This document shows, piece after piece, positions 7,500 to 13,380 of a stretch of 13,380 nucleotides of DNA; within the stretch, counting starts at the first letter, position 1, and each line of letters begins with the position of its first letter. The translations under genes were made by a program, and so were the position numbers. Origin of the DNA: MGOM01 sp035693825 (GTDB taxonomy: Bacteria; Chloroflexota; Anaerolineae; Anaerolineales; E44-bin32); assembly GCA_035693825.1 (NCBI GenBank), contig DASSGB010000012.1, forward strand, positions 1 to 13,380. Direction: 5' to 3'. The notes beneath the pieces are model-generated. The model was not told where the DNA came from. It worked only from the letters and a program-made list of their open reading frames with translations, and ran no database searches.

Positions 7500-7505
7500 T
7501 AGACT
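7500..7505 (+). promoter_or_regulatory. -10 box of the tryptophanase promoter
   Basis: TAGACT lies 26 nt before the ATG at 7532, with a weak -35 (TTCTCC, 7477-7482) at 17 nt. The inferred leader is about 20 nt and contains no Shine-Dalgarno and no room for a TnaC-type leader peptide. It diverges from the promoter at 7439-7444. Confidence 0.4.
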
Positions 7506-7531
7506 CCCCCCATCCGGCGCTCGGTAACGGC

Positions 7532-8908
7532 ATGCCCACCTATCCCCCCGAACCTTTCCGCATCAAGGCCATTGAATCCATCCGACTCATCTCCCGGGAA
7601 GAACGCGAGGCCAGGCTGCAGGCCGCCGGCTTCAACGTGTTCGGATTGCGGGCCGAAGATGTGTACATCGACCTGCTGACGGATTCGGGCACCGGCGCGA
7701 TGAGCGACCGGCAGTGGGCGGCCCTGATGCAGGGCGACGAAACCTATGCCGGAGCACGTTCCTTCTTCCGCCTGCAGGAAGCCATCACGCAGATCTTCGG
7801 GTTCCGCCATTTCGTCCCGACGCACCAGGGGCGCGCCGCGGAGAACATCCTGTGCGCCGTGCTGCTCCGGCCGGGCCAGGCCGTTCCGTCCAACACGCAT
7901 TTCGACACGACGCAGGCCAACATCCTGGCGCGCGGCGGACGGCCGGAGGATCTGGCGATCCCCGAAGCCAGGAACCCGTCCAGCCAGCATCCCTTCAAAG
8001 GCAACATGGACCTCCAGCGTCTGGAGGCCTTCATTCAGGCCACCGGCCCCGACAAGATTCCCTTCGGCATGATGACCATCACCAACAACGCGGGAGGCGG
8101 TCAACCCGTATCGATGGAGAATTTGCGCGGCGTGAGCCTCATCTACCGGCGCTACGGCATTCCCTTCTTCATCGATGCCTGCCGCTACGCCGAGAACGCC
8201 TACTTCATCAAGTTGCGCGAGCCCGGCTTTGCCGGGCGGTCGGTGGCGGATATCGCCCACGAGATGTTCTCCCTCGCCGACGGCGCCACGATGAGCGCCA
8301 AGAAGGACGCCATTGTCAACATCGGCGGTTTCCTGGCGATGAACGACGAAGCCCTGTACCAGAAGGTCTGCAACGAGCTGATCCTTCGGGAAGGCTTCCC
8401 AACCTACGGAGGCCTCGCCGGTCGCGACCTGGAGGCCATGGCGGTCGGGTTGTGGGAGGGCCTGGACGAGTCCTATCTTGCTTATCGCCTGGGTCAGACG
8501 GCTTACCTGGCGGATCGGTTGCGCGCATATGGCCTGCCTCTCATCGAGCCGCCCGGAGGGCACGCCGTCTACGTCGACGCCGGGGCCTTCCTCCCACACA
8601 TTCCTCGGACGGCGTTCCCCGGACAGGCGTTGTCGGTCGAGATGTACCGGCAGGGCGGCATCCGTACTGTCGAACTGGGCTCGGTAGCGTTTGCCTACAA
8701 GGATCCTGAGACGGGCGAAGAACGTTTCCCCGCGTTGGAATTGGTGCGCATGGCGATCCCTCGTCGGGTGTACACGCAGACTCATCTGGACTGGGTGGCC
8801 ACTTCGGCCGGCGCGGTCGCCGAGCGAGCGAAGTCGCTGCGCGGCTTTCGGATCACCTACCAGCAGAAGCATCTGAGGCATTTCACGGCGCGGTTCGAAC
8901 CGATGTGA
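7532..8908 (+). CDS. tnaA: tryptophanase (beta-eliminating lyase family)
   Basis: This 458-residue PLP enzyme belongs to the tryptophanase/tyrosine phenol-lyase family and is complete, from PPEPFRIK to HFTARFEPM. Conserved family segments include YIDLLTDSGTGAMS (45-58), PTHQGR (96-101), Asp215 and Arg218 in FIDACRYAENAYFIK, and the PLP lysine Lys258 in MSAKKDAIVNIGG. The positions that separate the two activities point to tryptophanase (L-tryptophan to indole, pyruvate and ammonia). There is Asp125 in FDTTQ where tyrosine phenol-lyase has Thr; VELGS (380-384) with Leu382 where tyrosine phenol-lyase has its hydroxyl-binding Arg381; and His450 in RHFTARF where it has Phe. Asn185 and the QTH of YTQTHLD also match. 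Start is the ATG at 7532, which gives the family N-terminus; the frame open from 7241 is not coding. No permease or leader peptide gene accompanies it. Family is certain, tryptophan specificity likely. Confidence 0.93.
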   Translation: MPTYPPEPFRIKAIESIRLISREEREARLQAAGFNVFGLRAEDVYIDLLTDSGTGAMSDRQWAALMQGDETYAGARSFFRLQEAITQIFGFRHFVPTHQGRAAENILCAVLLRPGQAVPSNTHFDTTQANILARGGRPEDLAIPEARNPSSQHPFKGNMDLQRLEAFIQATGPDKIPFGMMTITNNAGGGQPVSMENLRGVSLIYRRYGIPFFIDACRYAENAYFIKLREPGFAGRSVADIAHEMFSLADGATMSAKKDAIVNIGGFLAMNDEALYQKVCNELILREGFPTYGGLAGRDLEAMAVGLWEGLDESYLAYRLGQTAYLADRLRAYGLPLIEPPGGHAVYVDAGAFLPHIPRTAFPGQALSVEMYRQGGIRTVELGSVAFAYKDPETGEERFPALELVRMAIPRRVYTQTHLDWVATSAGAVAERAKSLRGFRITYQQKHLRHFTARFEPM

Positions 8909-8909
8909 C

Positions 8910-8955
8910 CCTCACCCCCGCCCCCTCTCCCGCAAGGCGGGAGAGGGGTGAGGGG
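8910..8955. repeat. GC-rich inverted repeat, copy 1 of 3 in the gap
   Basis: A perfect 12-bp stem CCCCTCTCCCGC (8922-8933) / GCGGGAGAGGGG (8937-8948) has a 3-nt AAG loop. It is flanked by CCCTCACCCC (8909-8918) and GTGAGGGG (8948-8955), the outer arms of the family. It begins 1-2 nt after the tnaA stop and may act as that transcript's 3' hairpin. Confidence 0.88.
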
Positions 8956-9055
8956 AGAGGGACTTGGCGCCGGTGCATCTGGTAGATCACAGATCCGCCA
9001 AGACCTGTCCCACCGCATCGAGGCGTCTCGCGGCGAAGGCTCTCGCCGATCCTAG

Positions 9056-9106
9056 CCCTCACCCCTCCCCTCTCCTGCTCCGCGGGAGAGGGGTTAGGGG
9101 TGAGGG
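9056..9106. repeat. GC-rich inverted repeat, copy 2 of 3
   Basis: Outer arms CCCTCACCCCT (9056-9066) and AGGGGTGAGGG (9096-9106) are exact reverse complements, and inner arms CCCCTCTCC (9067-9075) / GGAGAGGGG (9085-9093) continue the stem. This is the most complete copy of the family in the window. Confidence 0.9.
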
Positions 9107-9214
9107 TCGAACAACACACGCGCATCTCGGCCGCCGGAGCGGCCTGTCCGGTCACCCCTCGCAGAGTCCTAATGGAGAGCTGGACTCACCCGACCTGACC
9201 TGTGACCTCCGAAT

Positions 9215-9254
9215 CCCCTCTCCCGCTCCGCGGGAGAGGGGTTAGGGGCGAGGG
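9215..9254. repeat. GC-rich inverted repeat, copy 3 of 3 (left outer arm missing)
   Basis: A perfect 12-bp stem CCCCTCTCCCGC (9215-9226) / GCGGGAGAGGGG (9230-9241) with TCC loop is followed by TTAGGGGCGAGGG on the right. The left outer CCCTCACCCC arm is absent. The inner stem is identical in sequence to copy 1, differing only in the loop. Confidence 0.88.
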
Positions 9255-9296
9255 CTGCTCGGGGTGAGGTCTTCTCGGAGGTGAGGGTACCCGCTG

Positions 9297-9305
9297 TGGT
9301 ATCCT
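9297..9305 (+). promoter_or_regulatory. extended -10 promoter candidate of the ABC exporter operon
   Basis: TGGTATCCT carries a TGn extension directly before a TATCCT -10-like hexamer. No -35 is recognisable, which is compatible with an extended -10 promoter. The inferred leader to the ATG at 9346 is about 34 nt, with no strong Shine-Dalgarno. Confidence 0.45.
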
Positions 9306-9345
9306 CGCCGCGCTCTTTCCTCTCGGATCGGGGTTCACCGTTCAA

Positions 9346-11109
9346 ATGTCCGTTGCCGAATTCGTGATTGCCGACGCGCCTGCCGTCGACCGGAGCAGCC
9401 CGCTGCGCTGGATCGCGTCGCACGTCGCCCGTCATGGCTGGATCGTCGTCATGCTGCTCGTCGGCGCGTTTGGCAACGCCGCCCTGGCGGCGCTGGTGCC
9501 GGTCTACATCGGTCAGGCGTTCAACCTCATTCTGGGCGGCGGAGCGGTGCTGGGCGCGTTGCTTCAGCTGGCGTTGCTCATCATGGGAAGCCAGGTCCTG
9601 CGCGGCGCCCTGCAACTCGGCCGCAACTTCGGCGCCGAGCTGATCGGCCAGCGGCTGGAGCGCGATATCCGGGCCGAGCTGTACGTCAGCCTGCTCGGCA
9701 AGAGCATGACCTTCCACCATTTGCAGCCCGTCGGCGACACGATGGCCCGCGCCACCAACGATGTCCGCGAAGTCAACCTGATGTTCAACCCCGGGCTCAA
9801 CCTGGTGATCGGTTCCGCCAACTTCCTCATCATGCCGATCCTCGTCGCCCCCAGTTTCCACCCGGCGCTGATGCTGACTCCATCTCTCTTCCTGGTGGCC
9901 TACGGCCTGGCCCTCTGGCAGTACCTGACGGAGCTTCGCCCTGTCACAGAAGCTCAGCGATCGGCCTTCGGGGAGATGAACGCCCATCTGGCCGAGGCCG
10001 TCGACGGCATTGAGGTCGTCAAGGGTGCGGCCCAGGAAGACGAAGAAGTCTCGCGTTTCACGGCCAATGCGCGAACGTTCCGCGAAGCCTTCGTGCGGCA
10101 GGGCCGGGTCGAGGCGCGCTTCATGCCTCTGCTCCTCCTGGGCCTGGCCACGGCCGGCGCGTTTCTGCACGCCATCCTGCTGTTCCGCCAGGGCGCGATC
10201 GATCTGGGCCAGGTGGTCGCCTACGTCGGCCTGATCAACCTGTTCGGCTTCCCGACCTTTGTATCGCTGTTTGCCTACTCCCAGGTATCGCTGGGCATGG
10301 CTTCCGCCCGTCGAATCCTGGACCTCATCAACCGCCACACCGAATTGGATCAAAACCCCAGCGGCCATGCCGGACCCATGCGAGGCGAAATCGAGTTCCA
10401 CGGGGTCAGCTACTCCTACCCCGGACGCGTGCGTGTGCTGGAGGACATTTCGTTCCGCGTGGCTCCCGGCCAGACCGTGGCCATCGTGGGACAAACCGGA
10501 GCCGGAAAGACGACCCTGGGCAGGCTGGTCAATCGGACGTACGACGTCGAACGCGGCTCGCTGCGCGTGGATGGTCTCGATGTGCGCCAGTGGAGGCTCG
10601 GCGCGCTGCGCGAGCAGATCTCCATCATCGAGCAGGACGTGTTCCTGTTTTCGCGGTCGATCGCCGACAACATCGCCTTCGGGCGCCCGGGGGCTTCCCG
10701 GGCGGACATCGAAGCCGCGGCGCGCGCCGCGCAGGCGCACGAGTTCATTCTGGCGTTTCACGACGGCTACGACACACTCGTCGGCGAACGCGGGGTCACT
10801 CTTTCCGGCGGCCAGCGCCAGCGCCTTGCCCTGGCACGCGCCTTCCTGACCGACCCTCGCATTCTCATCCTGGACGATTCGACGTCGTCCATCGACAGCG
10901 CCACGGAAGACCAGATCCAGCAGGCCATCTTCCGGGCCGCCCGCGGCCGCACGACGTTGATCATCACCCATCGCCTGTCACAGATCCGTTGGGCCGACAC
11001 CATCGTGGTCCTGCGACGCGGCCGGCTGGCGGCGGTCGGATCGCACGATGAGCTCATGCGCAGCGCTCCGGCCTACCGGCGCATCTTCGAGCAGTACGAG
11101 AGCCGCTAG
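9346..11109 (+). CDS. ABC exporter half-transporter, subunit with degenerate Walker B
   Basis: This 587-residue type IV (MsbA/LmrA-like) half-transporter has a six-helix transmembrane domain (about 30-320) fused to an ATPase domain (about 345-587). The ATPase motifs are Walker A GQTGAGKT (382-389), Q-loop Gln430, signature LSGGQ (486-490), Walker B ILILD (506-510) and H-loop His542. The residue after Walker B is Asp511, where active ATPases have the catalytic Glu (LDDSTSSID rather than LDEATSALD). The signature motif is intact. Such a subunit is expected to pair with a partner that supplies the catalytic Glu, and the gene downstream fits exactly. The family exports lipids, drugs or peptides; the substrate cannot be deduced. 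The ATG at 9346 was chosen because it follows the promoter candidate and gives the family N-terminus. It ends 3 nt before the partner gene. Confidence 0.95.
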   Translation: MSVAEFVIADAPAVDRSSPLRWIASHVARHGWIVVMLLVGAFGNAALAALVPVYIGQAFNLILGGGAVLGALLQLALLIMGSQVLRGALQLGRNFGAELIGQRLERDIRAELYVSLLGKSMTFHHLQPVGDTMARATNDVREVNLMFNPGLNLVIGSANFLIMPILVAPSFHPALMLTPSLFLVAYGLALWQYLTELRPVTEAQRSAFGEMNAHLAEAVDGIEVVKGAAQEDEEVSRFTANARTFREAFVRQGRVEARFMPLLLLGLATAGAFLHAILLFRQGAIDLGQVVAYVGLINLFGFPTFVSLFAYSQVSLGMASARRILDLINRHTELDQNPSGHAGPMRGEIEFHGVSYSYPGRVRVLEDISFRVAPGQTVAIVGQTGAGKTTLGRLVNRTYDVERGSLRVDGLDVRQWRLGALREQISIIEQDVFLFSRSIADNIAFGRPGASRADIEAAARAAQAHEFILAFHDGYDTLVGERGVTLSGGQRQRLALARAFLTDPRILILDDSTSSIDSATEDQIQQAIFRAARGRTTLIITHRLSQIRWADTIVVLRRGRLAAVGSHDELMRSAPAYRRIFEQYESR

Positions 11110-11112
11110 CCC

Positions 11113-12927
11113 GTGGGTTTCTTCACCGGACTCGACGCCGAGAGCTACGACCGGACCTACCGCGACCGGGACCTGGTGGCGCGCATGTGGACGTATTTCC
11201 GCCCGCATGCCCGCCGCCTGACGGTTATCAGCCTGATGATCCTCGTCATGTCCGCCGCCGGGGCGTTGACGCCGATCCTGGTGGCGCGAGTCATCGACGG
11301 CATGTCCCGCCAGGGCTCGACGGAAGGCGGGCTGAGCCTGGCGGCTGCGCTTTTCGGGCTGGGGTTCCTGGTGTGGGCCGCCAACTGGGTCCGACGGACG
11401 GTGTCGGCCCGGGCCGTCGGCGACGTCATGTTGGACTTGCGAAGGGACGCCTTCGCCGCGGCCGCGGGCCACGACCTGGCCTTCTTCGGCGAGCACGCCT
11501 CCGGCCGCATCGTCAGCCGCATCACCTCCGACACCAGCGAGTTCGCTCAGGTCGTGGTGCTGGTGACGGATCTCATCAGCCAGTTCCTCGAAGCCGCAGT
11601 GATCTTCGCCGTGCTGGCGAGCATCGAACCCCGGTTGCTACCCTGGCTGATCGGTTTCCTGCCGATCACGTTCCTGGTGGCGATGAGTTTCCGGCGCTTG
11701 GCCCGGCGCGTCACCCGCGCCGGTTTCCGCGCCATGGCCAACGTCAATGCGCTGATCAAGGAAGCCGTGACCGGGATCAACGTCGCCAAGAACTTCCGTC
11801 AGGAACGGGCCATCCACGCCGAGTTCACCCAGGTCAACCGCCAGTCGTACCGCATCAACTTGAGGCGCGGCTTCGTTTTGGCCATGGTCTTCCCCGTGCT
11901 CAATGCCCTGGGAGGCGTGGGGACGGCCATGTTGGTTTACGTCGGGGGCCTCAACGCCGTCCAGGGCCTGATCACCATTGGCGCCTGGTATTTGTTCATC
12001 AGCAGCCTGGACTTCTTCTGGTTCCCCGTTCTGAATCTGTCGGCCTTTTGGAGTCAGGTGCAGGGCGGGCTGTCGGCGGCGGAACGGGTTTTCGCCCTGA
12101 TCGACGCCGAGTCCCAGGTGGTCCAGGTATCTCAACGGCCCGTGCCCAGGCTGGAGGGGAGAGTCACCTTCGACCGCCTTCAGTTCCACTACCTGCCGAC
12201 CGAACCCGTGCTCGAAGATCTGTCGTTGGAGATCGCCGCCGGTGAGGACGTGGCTCTGGTCGGCCACACCGGCGCCGGGAAATCGACCATCGCCAAGTTG
12301 ATCTGTCGTTTCTACGAGTATCAGGGCGGCCGGCTGCTGGTGGACGGGCAGGATCTGCGCACCTTCGACCTGCGCGCCTATCGCCGGCAGCTGGGCATTG
12401 TGCCTCAGGTGCCGTTCCTGTTCTCCGGGACGGCGCTGGACAACATCCGCTATGCCCGACCCGAGGCCACGGACGAGGAGATCGAGAGTCTGGCGCGGCG
12501 CATCGGCGAGGGTGAATGGCTCGAGACTCTCCCGCAGGGTCTGATGACCGAGGTCGGCGAGCGCGGCGCCCAGCTTTCCATGGGCCAGCGACAGCTGGTG
12601 TCGCTGATGCGAGTCCTCGTCCAGCATCCGTCGATCTTCATCCTGGACGAGGCCACGGCCAGCGTCGATCCTTTCACCGAGTATCAGATCCAGCAGGCGC
12701 TGCGGCTGATTCTGGAGGAGTCGACGTCGATCCTTATCGCCCACCGCTTATCGACGGTCAAGGCGGCCGATCGCATCATCGTCTTGCGTCAAGGGAAGAT
12801 CATCGAGCAAGGCAATCACACTTCGCTCATGAGCCAGGGTGGTCATTACGCCGAGCTGTACGACACGTATTTCCGGCATCAATCCTTGGAGTACGTCGAG
12901 CGGGCCAGAACAGCCGTCGCTCGCTAA
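11113..12927 (+). CDS. ABC exporter half-transporter, subunit with catalytic Glu and altered signature
   Basis: This is a 604-residue half-transporter with a six-helix membrane domain (about 35-320) and an ATPase domain (about 348-600). Motifs are Walker A GHTGAGKS (384-391), Q-loop Gln432, Walker B IFILD (508-512) with the catalytic Glu513, and H-loop His544. The signature reads LSMGQ (488-492) instead of LSGGQ. In a heterodimer each ATP site uses Walker A/B of one chain and the signature of the other. Here the LSMGQ faces the Asp511-containing site of the upstream protein, giving one weakened and one fully canonical site, as known for heterodimeric exporters such as TM287/288. The start is a GTG 3 nt after the upstream stop, so translation is probably coupled. 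The reading frame ends 2 nt before a strong terminator-like hairpin. Substrate unknown; multidrug or lipid export are the common family roles. Confidence 0.95.
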   Translation: MGFFTGLDAESYDRTYRDRDLVARMWTYFRPHARRLTVISLMILVMSAAGALTPILVARVIDGMSRQGSTEGGLSLAAALFGLGFLVWAANWVRRTVSARAVGDVMLDLRRDAFAAAAGHDLAFFGEHASGRIVSRITSDTSEFAQVVVLVTDLISQFLEAAVIFAVLASIEPRLLPWLIGFLPITFLVAMSFRRLARRVTRAGFRAMANVNALIKEAVTGINVAKNFRQERAIHAEFTQVNRQSYRINLRRGFVLAMVFPVLNALGGVGTAMLVYVGGLNAVQGLITIGAWYLFISSLDFFWFPVLNLSAFWSQVQGGLSAAERVFALIDAESQVVQVSQRPVPRLEGRVTFDRLQFHYLPTEPVLEDLSLEIAAGEDVALVGHTGAGKSTIAKLICRFYEYQGGRLLVDGQDLRTFDLRAYRRQLGIVPQVPFLFSGTALDNIRYARPEATDEEIESLARRIGEGEWLETLPQGLMTEVGERGAQLSMGQRQLVSLMRVLVQHPSIFILDEATASVDPFTEYQIQQALRLILEESTSILIAHRLSTVKAADRIIVLRQGKIIEQGNHTSLMSQGGHYAELYDTYFRHQSLEYVERARTAVAR

Positions 12928-12929
12928 TC

Positions 12930-12962
12930 CCAAACCCGGTTTGCTGCGCAAACCGGGTTTGG
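12930..12962 (+). terminator. hairpin terminator of the ABC exporter operon
   Basis: A perfect 15-bp stem CCAAACCCGGTTTGC / GCAAACCGGGTTTGG with a 3-nt TGC loop starts 2 nt after the TAA stop. It is followed by CCTTTC, a weak T-tract. Strong stem, mediocre tail; it could act in both directions. Confidence 0.82.
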
Positions 12963-12976
12963 CCTTTCGCGAAAGG
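12963..12976. repeat. 14-bp perfect palindrome between terminators
   Basis: CCTTTCGCGAAAGG is an exact palindrome wedged between the two larger hairpins. Its CCTTTC half gives the plus-strand T-tract of the first hairpin, and its other half, read on the minus strand, gives the tail of the second. It therefore looks like a shared tail rather than a protein-binding site. Confidence 0.6.
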
Positions 12977-12978
12977 AA

Positions 12979-13004
12979 GTGGCCGGCGCAGGTGCGCCGG
13001 CCAC
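12979..13004 (-). terminator. hairpin terminator of the CHRD-domain gene
   Basis: A stem of up to 12 bp, GTGGCCGGCGCA (12979-12990) / TGCGCCGGCCAC (12993-13004), lies 25 nt beyond the stop of the minus-strand CHRD gene. On that strand it is followed by TTCCTTTC. It faces the ABC operon terminator, as expected between convergent genes. Confidence 0.75.
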
Positions 13005-13029
13005 CGGATTTCCCATGCAGGGAGATCTT

Positions 13030-13380
13030 CTACTGGAGCTGGCCGCGGATTTCGCCGCCGGGATGGGTCAACGTGTGCACGTTGACGTAGGCGTTCCCGG
13101 CCTCGATCTGCTCGATGAGCGCGCTCAGCGACATACCCGCCAGCGAGCCCATCAGATCCTCGACCGTGATTTCGCCGCGGACGAAGACACCGTTGAGGTC
13201 CCCGCCCTCCGCCACCGGGCCATACAACCGCACCACCACGCCTCCATTCACGCCGGGCGAGCCCAGGTGAATGTGGGCGGCCGTGGCGCCTTCGAGACCG
13301 ATGGCGCCAAGCTTGTAGTACAGCACGTCGCCGTCGCGGCTCAGCCTGAACTGAGCCATGCCCCACGCCTCTGTCTCGAC
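13030..13380 (-). CDS. CHRD-domain protein, 5' part cut by the window edge
   Basis: The visible C-terminal 116 residues form most of a CHRD domain, a beta-rich module first described in chordin and common in secreted bacterial proteins. The diagnostic segments are AAHIHLGSPGVNGGVVVRL, NGVFVRGEIT and the end NAYVNVHTLTHPGGEIRGQL. The methionine codon at 13357-13359 is not the real start. The frame stays open to the window edge, and the residues before it (VETEAWG, then MAQFRLS) match the usual beginning of the domain (..VETxAxGxAxFxLS). The gene therefore begins outside, probably with a signal peptide. Its function is unknown in bacteria, and no enzymatic motif is visible. It converges with the ABC operon and is followed by its own terminator. 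Confidence 0.88.
   Translation of the reverse strand, partial: VETEAWGMAQFRLSRDGDVLYYKLGAIGLEGATAAHIHLGSPGVNGGVVVRLYGPVAEGGDLNGVFVRGEITVEDLMGSLAGMSLSALIEQIEAGNAYVNVHTLTHPGGEIRGQLQ

Larger units (their letters stand above)
8909..9345. other. 437-bp intergenic region with repeats and hairpins
   Basis: Holds three GC-rich inverted repeats (listed separately), a promoter candidate near its right end, and several short stems between them: CTTGGCG/CGCCAAG (8963-8969/8996-9002) with inner ATCTG/CAGAT, CGGCGA/TCGCCG (9031-9036/9043-9048), and GGCCGC-CGGA-GCGGCC (9129-9144). No tRNA, no recognisable protein, and no T-run terminator is visible. Open frames crossing it have compositions dictated by the repeats and I consider them spurious. 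Confidence 0.7.

Noticed and set aside
7241..7531. N-terminal extension of the tryptophanase frame
   Set aside because: It runs antisense through the membrane-protein gene and has no family similarity; the family N-terminus begins at the ATG at 7532.
7499..8881. 460-residue open frame antisense to tryptophanase
   Set aside because: Complete overlap with a well-supported gene, no motif, and composition typical of a GC-rich shadow frame.
7532..8908. Tyrosine phenol-lyase as the product
   Set aside because: The residues that bind the tyrosine hydroxyl (Thr and Arg in that enzyme, plus a Phe) are Asp125, Leu382 and His450 here, as in tryptophanase.
8964..9245. 93-residue open frame in the intergenic repeat region
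   Set aside because: Its codons are dictated by the GC-rich inverted repeats and hairpins; no ribosome site and no plausible protein composition.
9169..10971. 600-residue open frame antisense to the first ABC exporter gene
   Set aside because: It mirrors a clear ABC gene on the other strand, has a low-complexity composition rich in Arg, Gln, Asp and Gly, and shows no family motif. Long antisense frames are expected in GC-rich coding DNA.

Overview
The window comes from a GC-rich bacterium and looks like ordinary chromosome, with intact, tightly packed housekeeping and transport genes. Phage, plasmid and CRISPR signals are absent. Several start codons lie only 6-9 nt downstream of a TANNNT -10 box. 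The intergenic gaps carry GC-rich inverted repeats (CCCTCACCCC...GGGGTGAGGG) and CAGTGGT heptads. This style is familiar from Chloroflexota (Anaerolineae-like) and some other GC-rich environmental lineages. I cannot fix the phylum from this sequence alone; Chloroflexota is a guess.

Layout. (1) At 1-160, minus strand, a TTGACA-17-TAGAAT promoter drives a clear glycine riboswitch aptamer whose target gene lies off the left edge. (2) Alanine racemase (alr) occupies 246-1352, minus strand. (3) The divergent gap 1353-1601 holds a heptad and inverted-repeat element with a -10 box at each side. (4) A plus-strand operon runs 1602-6161: SLC13-type permease with two RCK_C domains, tgt (queuine tRNA-ribosyltransferase), uppP (undecaprenyl-diphosphatase), and a PstS-like lipoprotein overlapping the uppP stop. 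(5) A convergent minus-strand pair lies at 6207-7432: a two-helix membrane protein of unknown function translationally coupled (ATGA) to a glyoxalase-II-like metallo-beta-lactamase-fold hydrolase. (6) A divergently transcribed tryptophanase (tnaA-like) lies at 7532-8908. (7) The 437-bp gap 8909-9345 holds three copies of the GC-rich inverted repeat. (8) A two-gene operon at 9346-12927 encodes a heterodimeric ABC exporter. (9) A convergent hairpin cluster is followed by a CHRD-domain protein gene cut by the right edge (13030-13380, minus strand).

How the genes relate. alr and uppP both serve peptidoglycan synthesis, through D-alanine supply and lipid-carrier recycling, but they are not co-transcribed. 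tgt with uppP and the lipoprotein is an operon of convenience more than a pathway. The two ABC half-transporters clearly form one machine: one subunit has Asp in place of the catalytic Glu and the other has LSMGQ in place of LSGGQ, so together they build one degenerate and one intact ATP site. The best items to follow up are the riboswitch, the asymmetric exporter, the tryptophanase specificity residues, the promoter-capping repeat element and the leaderless-type promoters. I found no convincing new multi-gene system.
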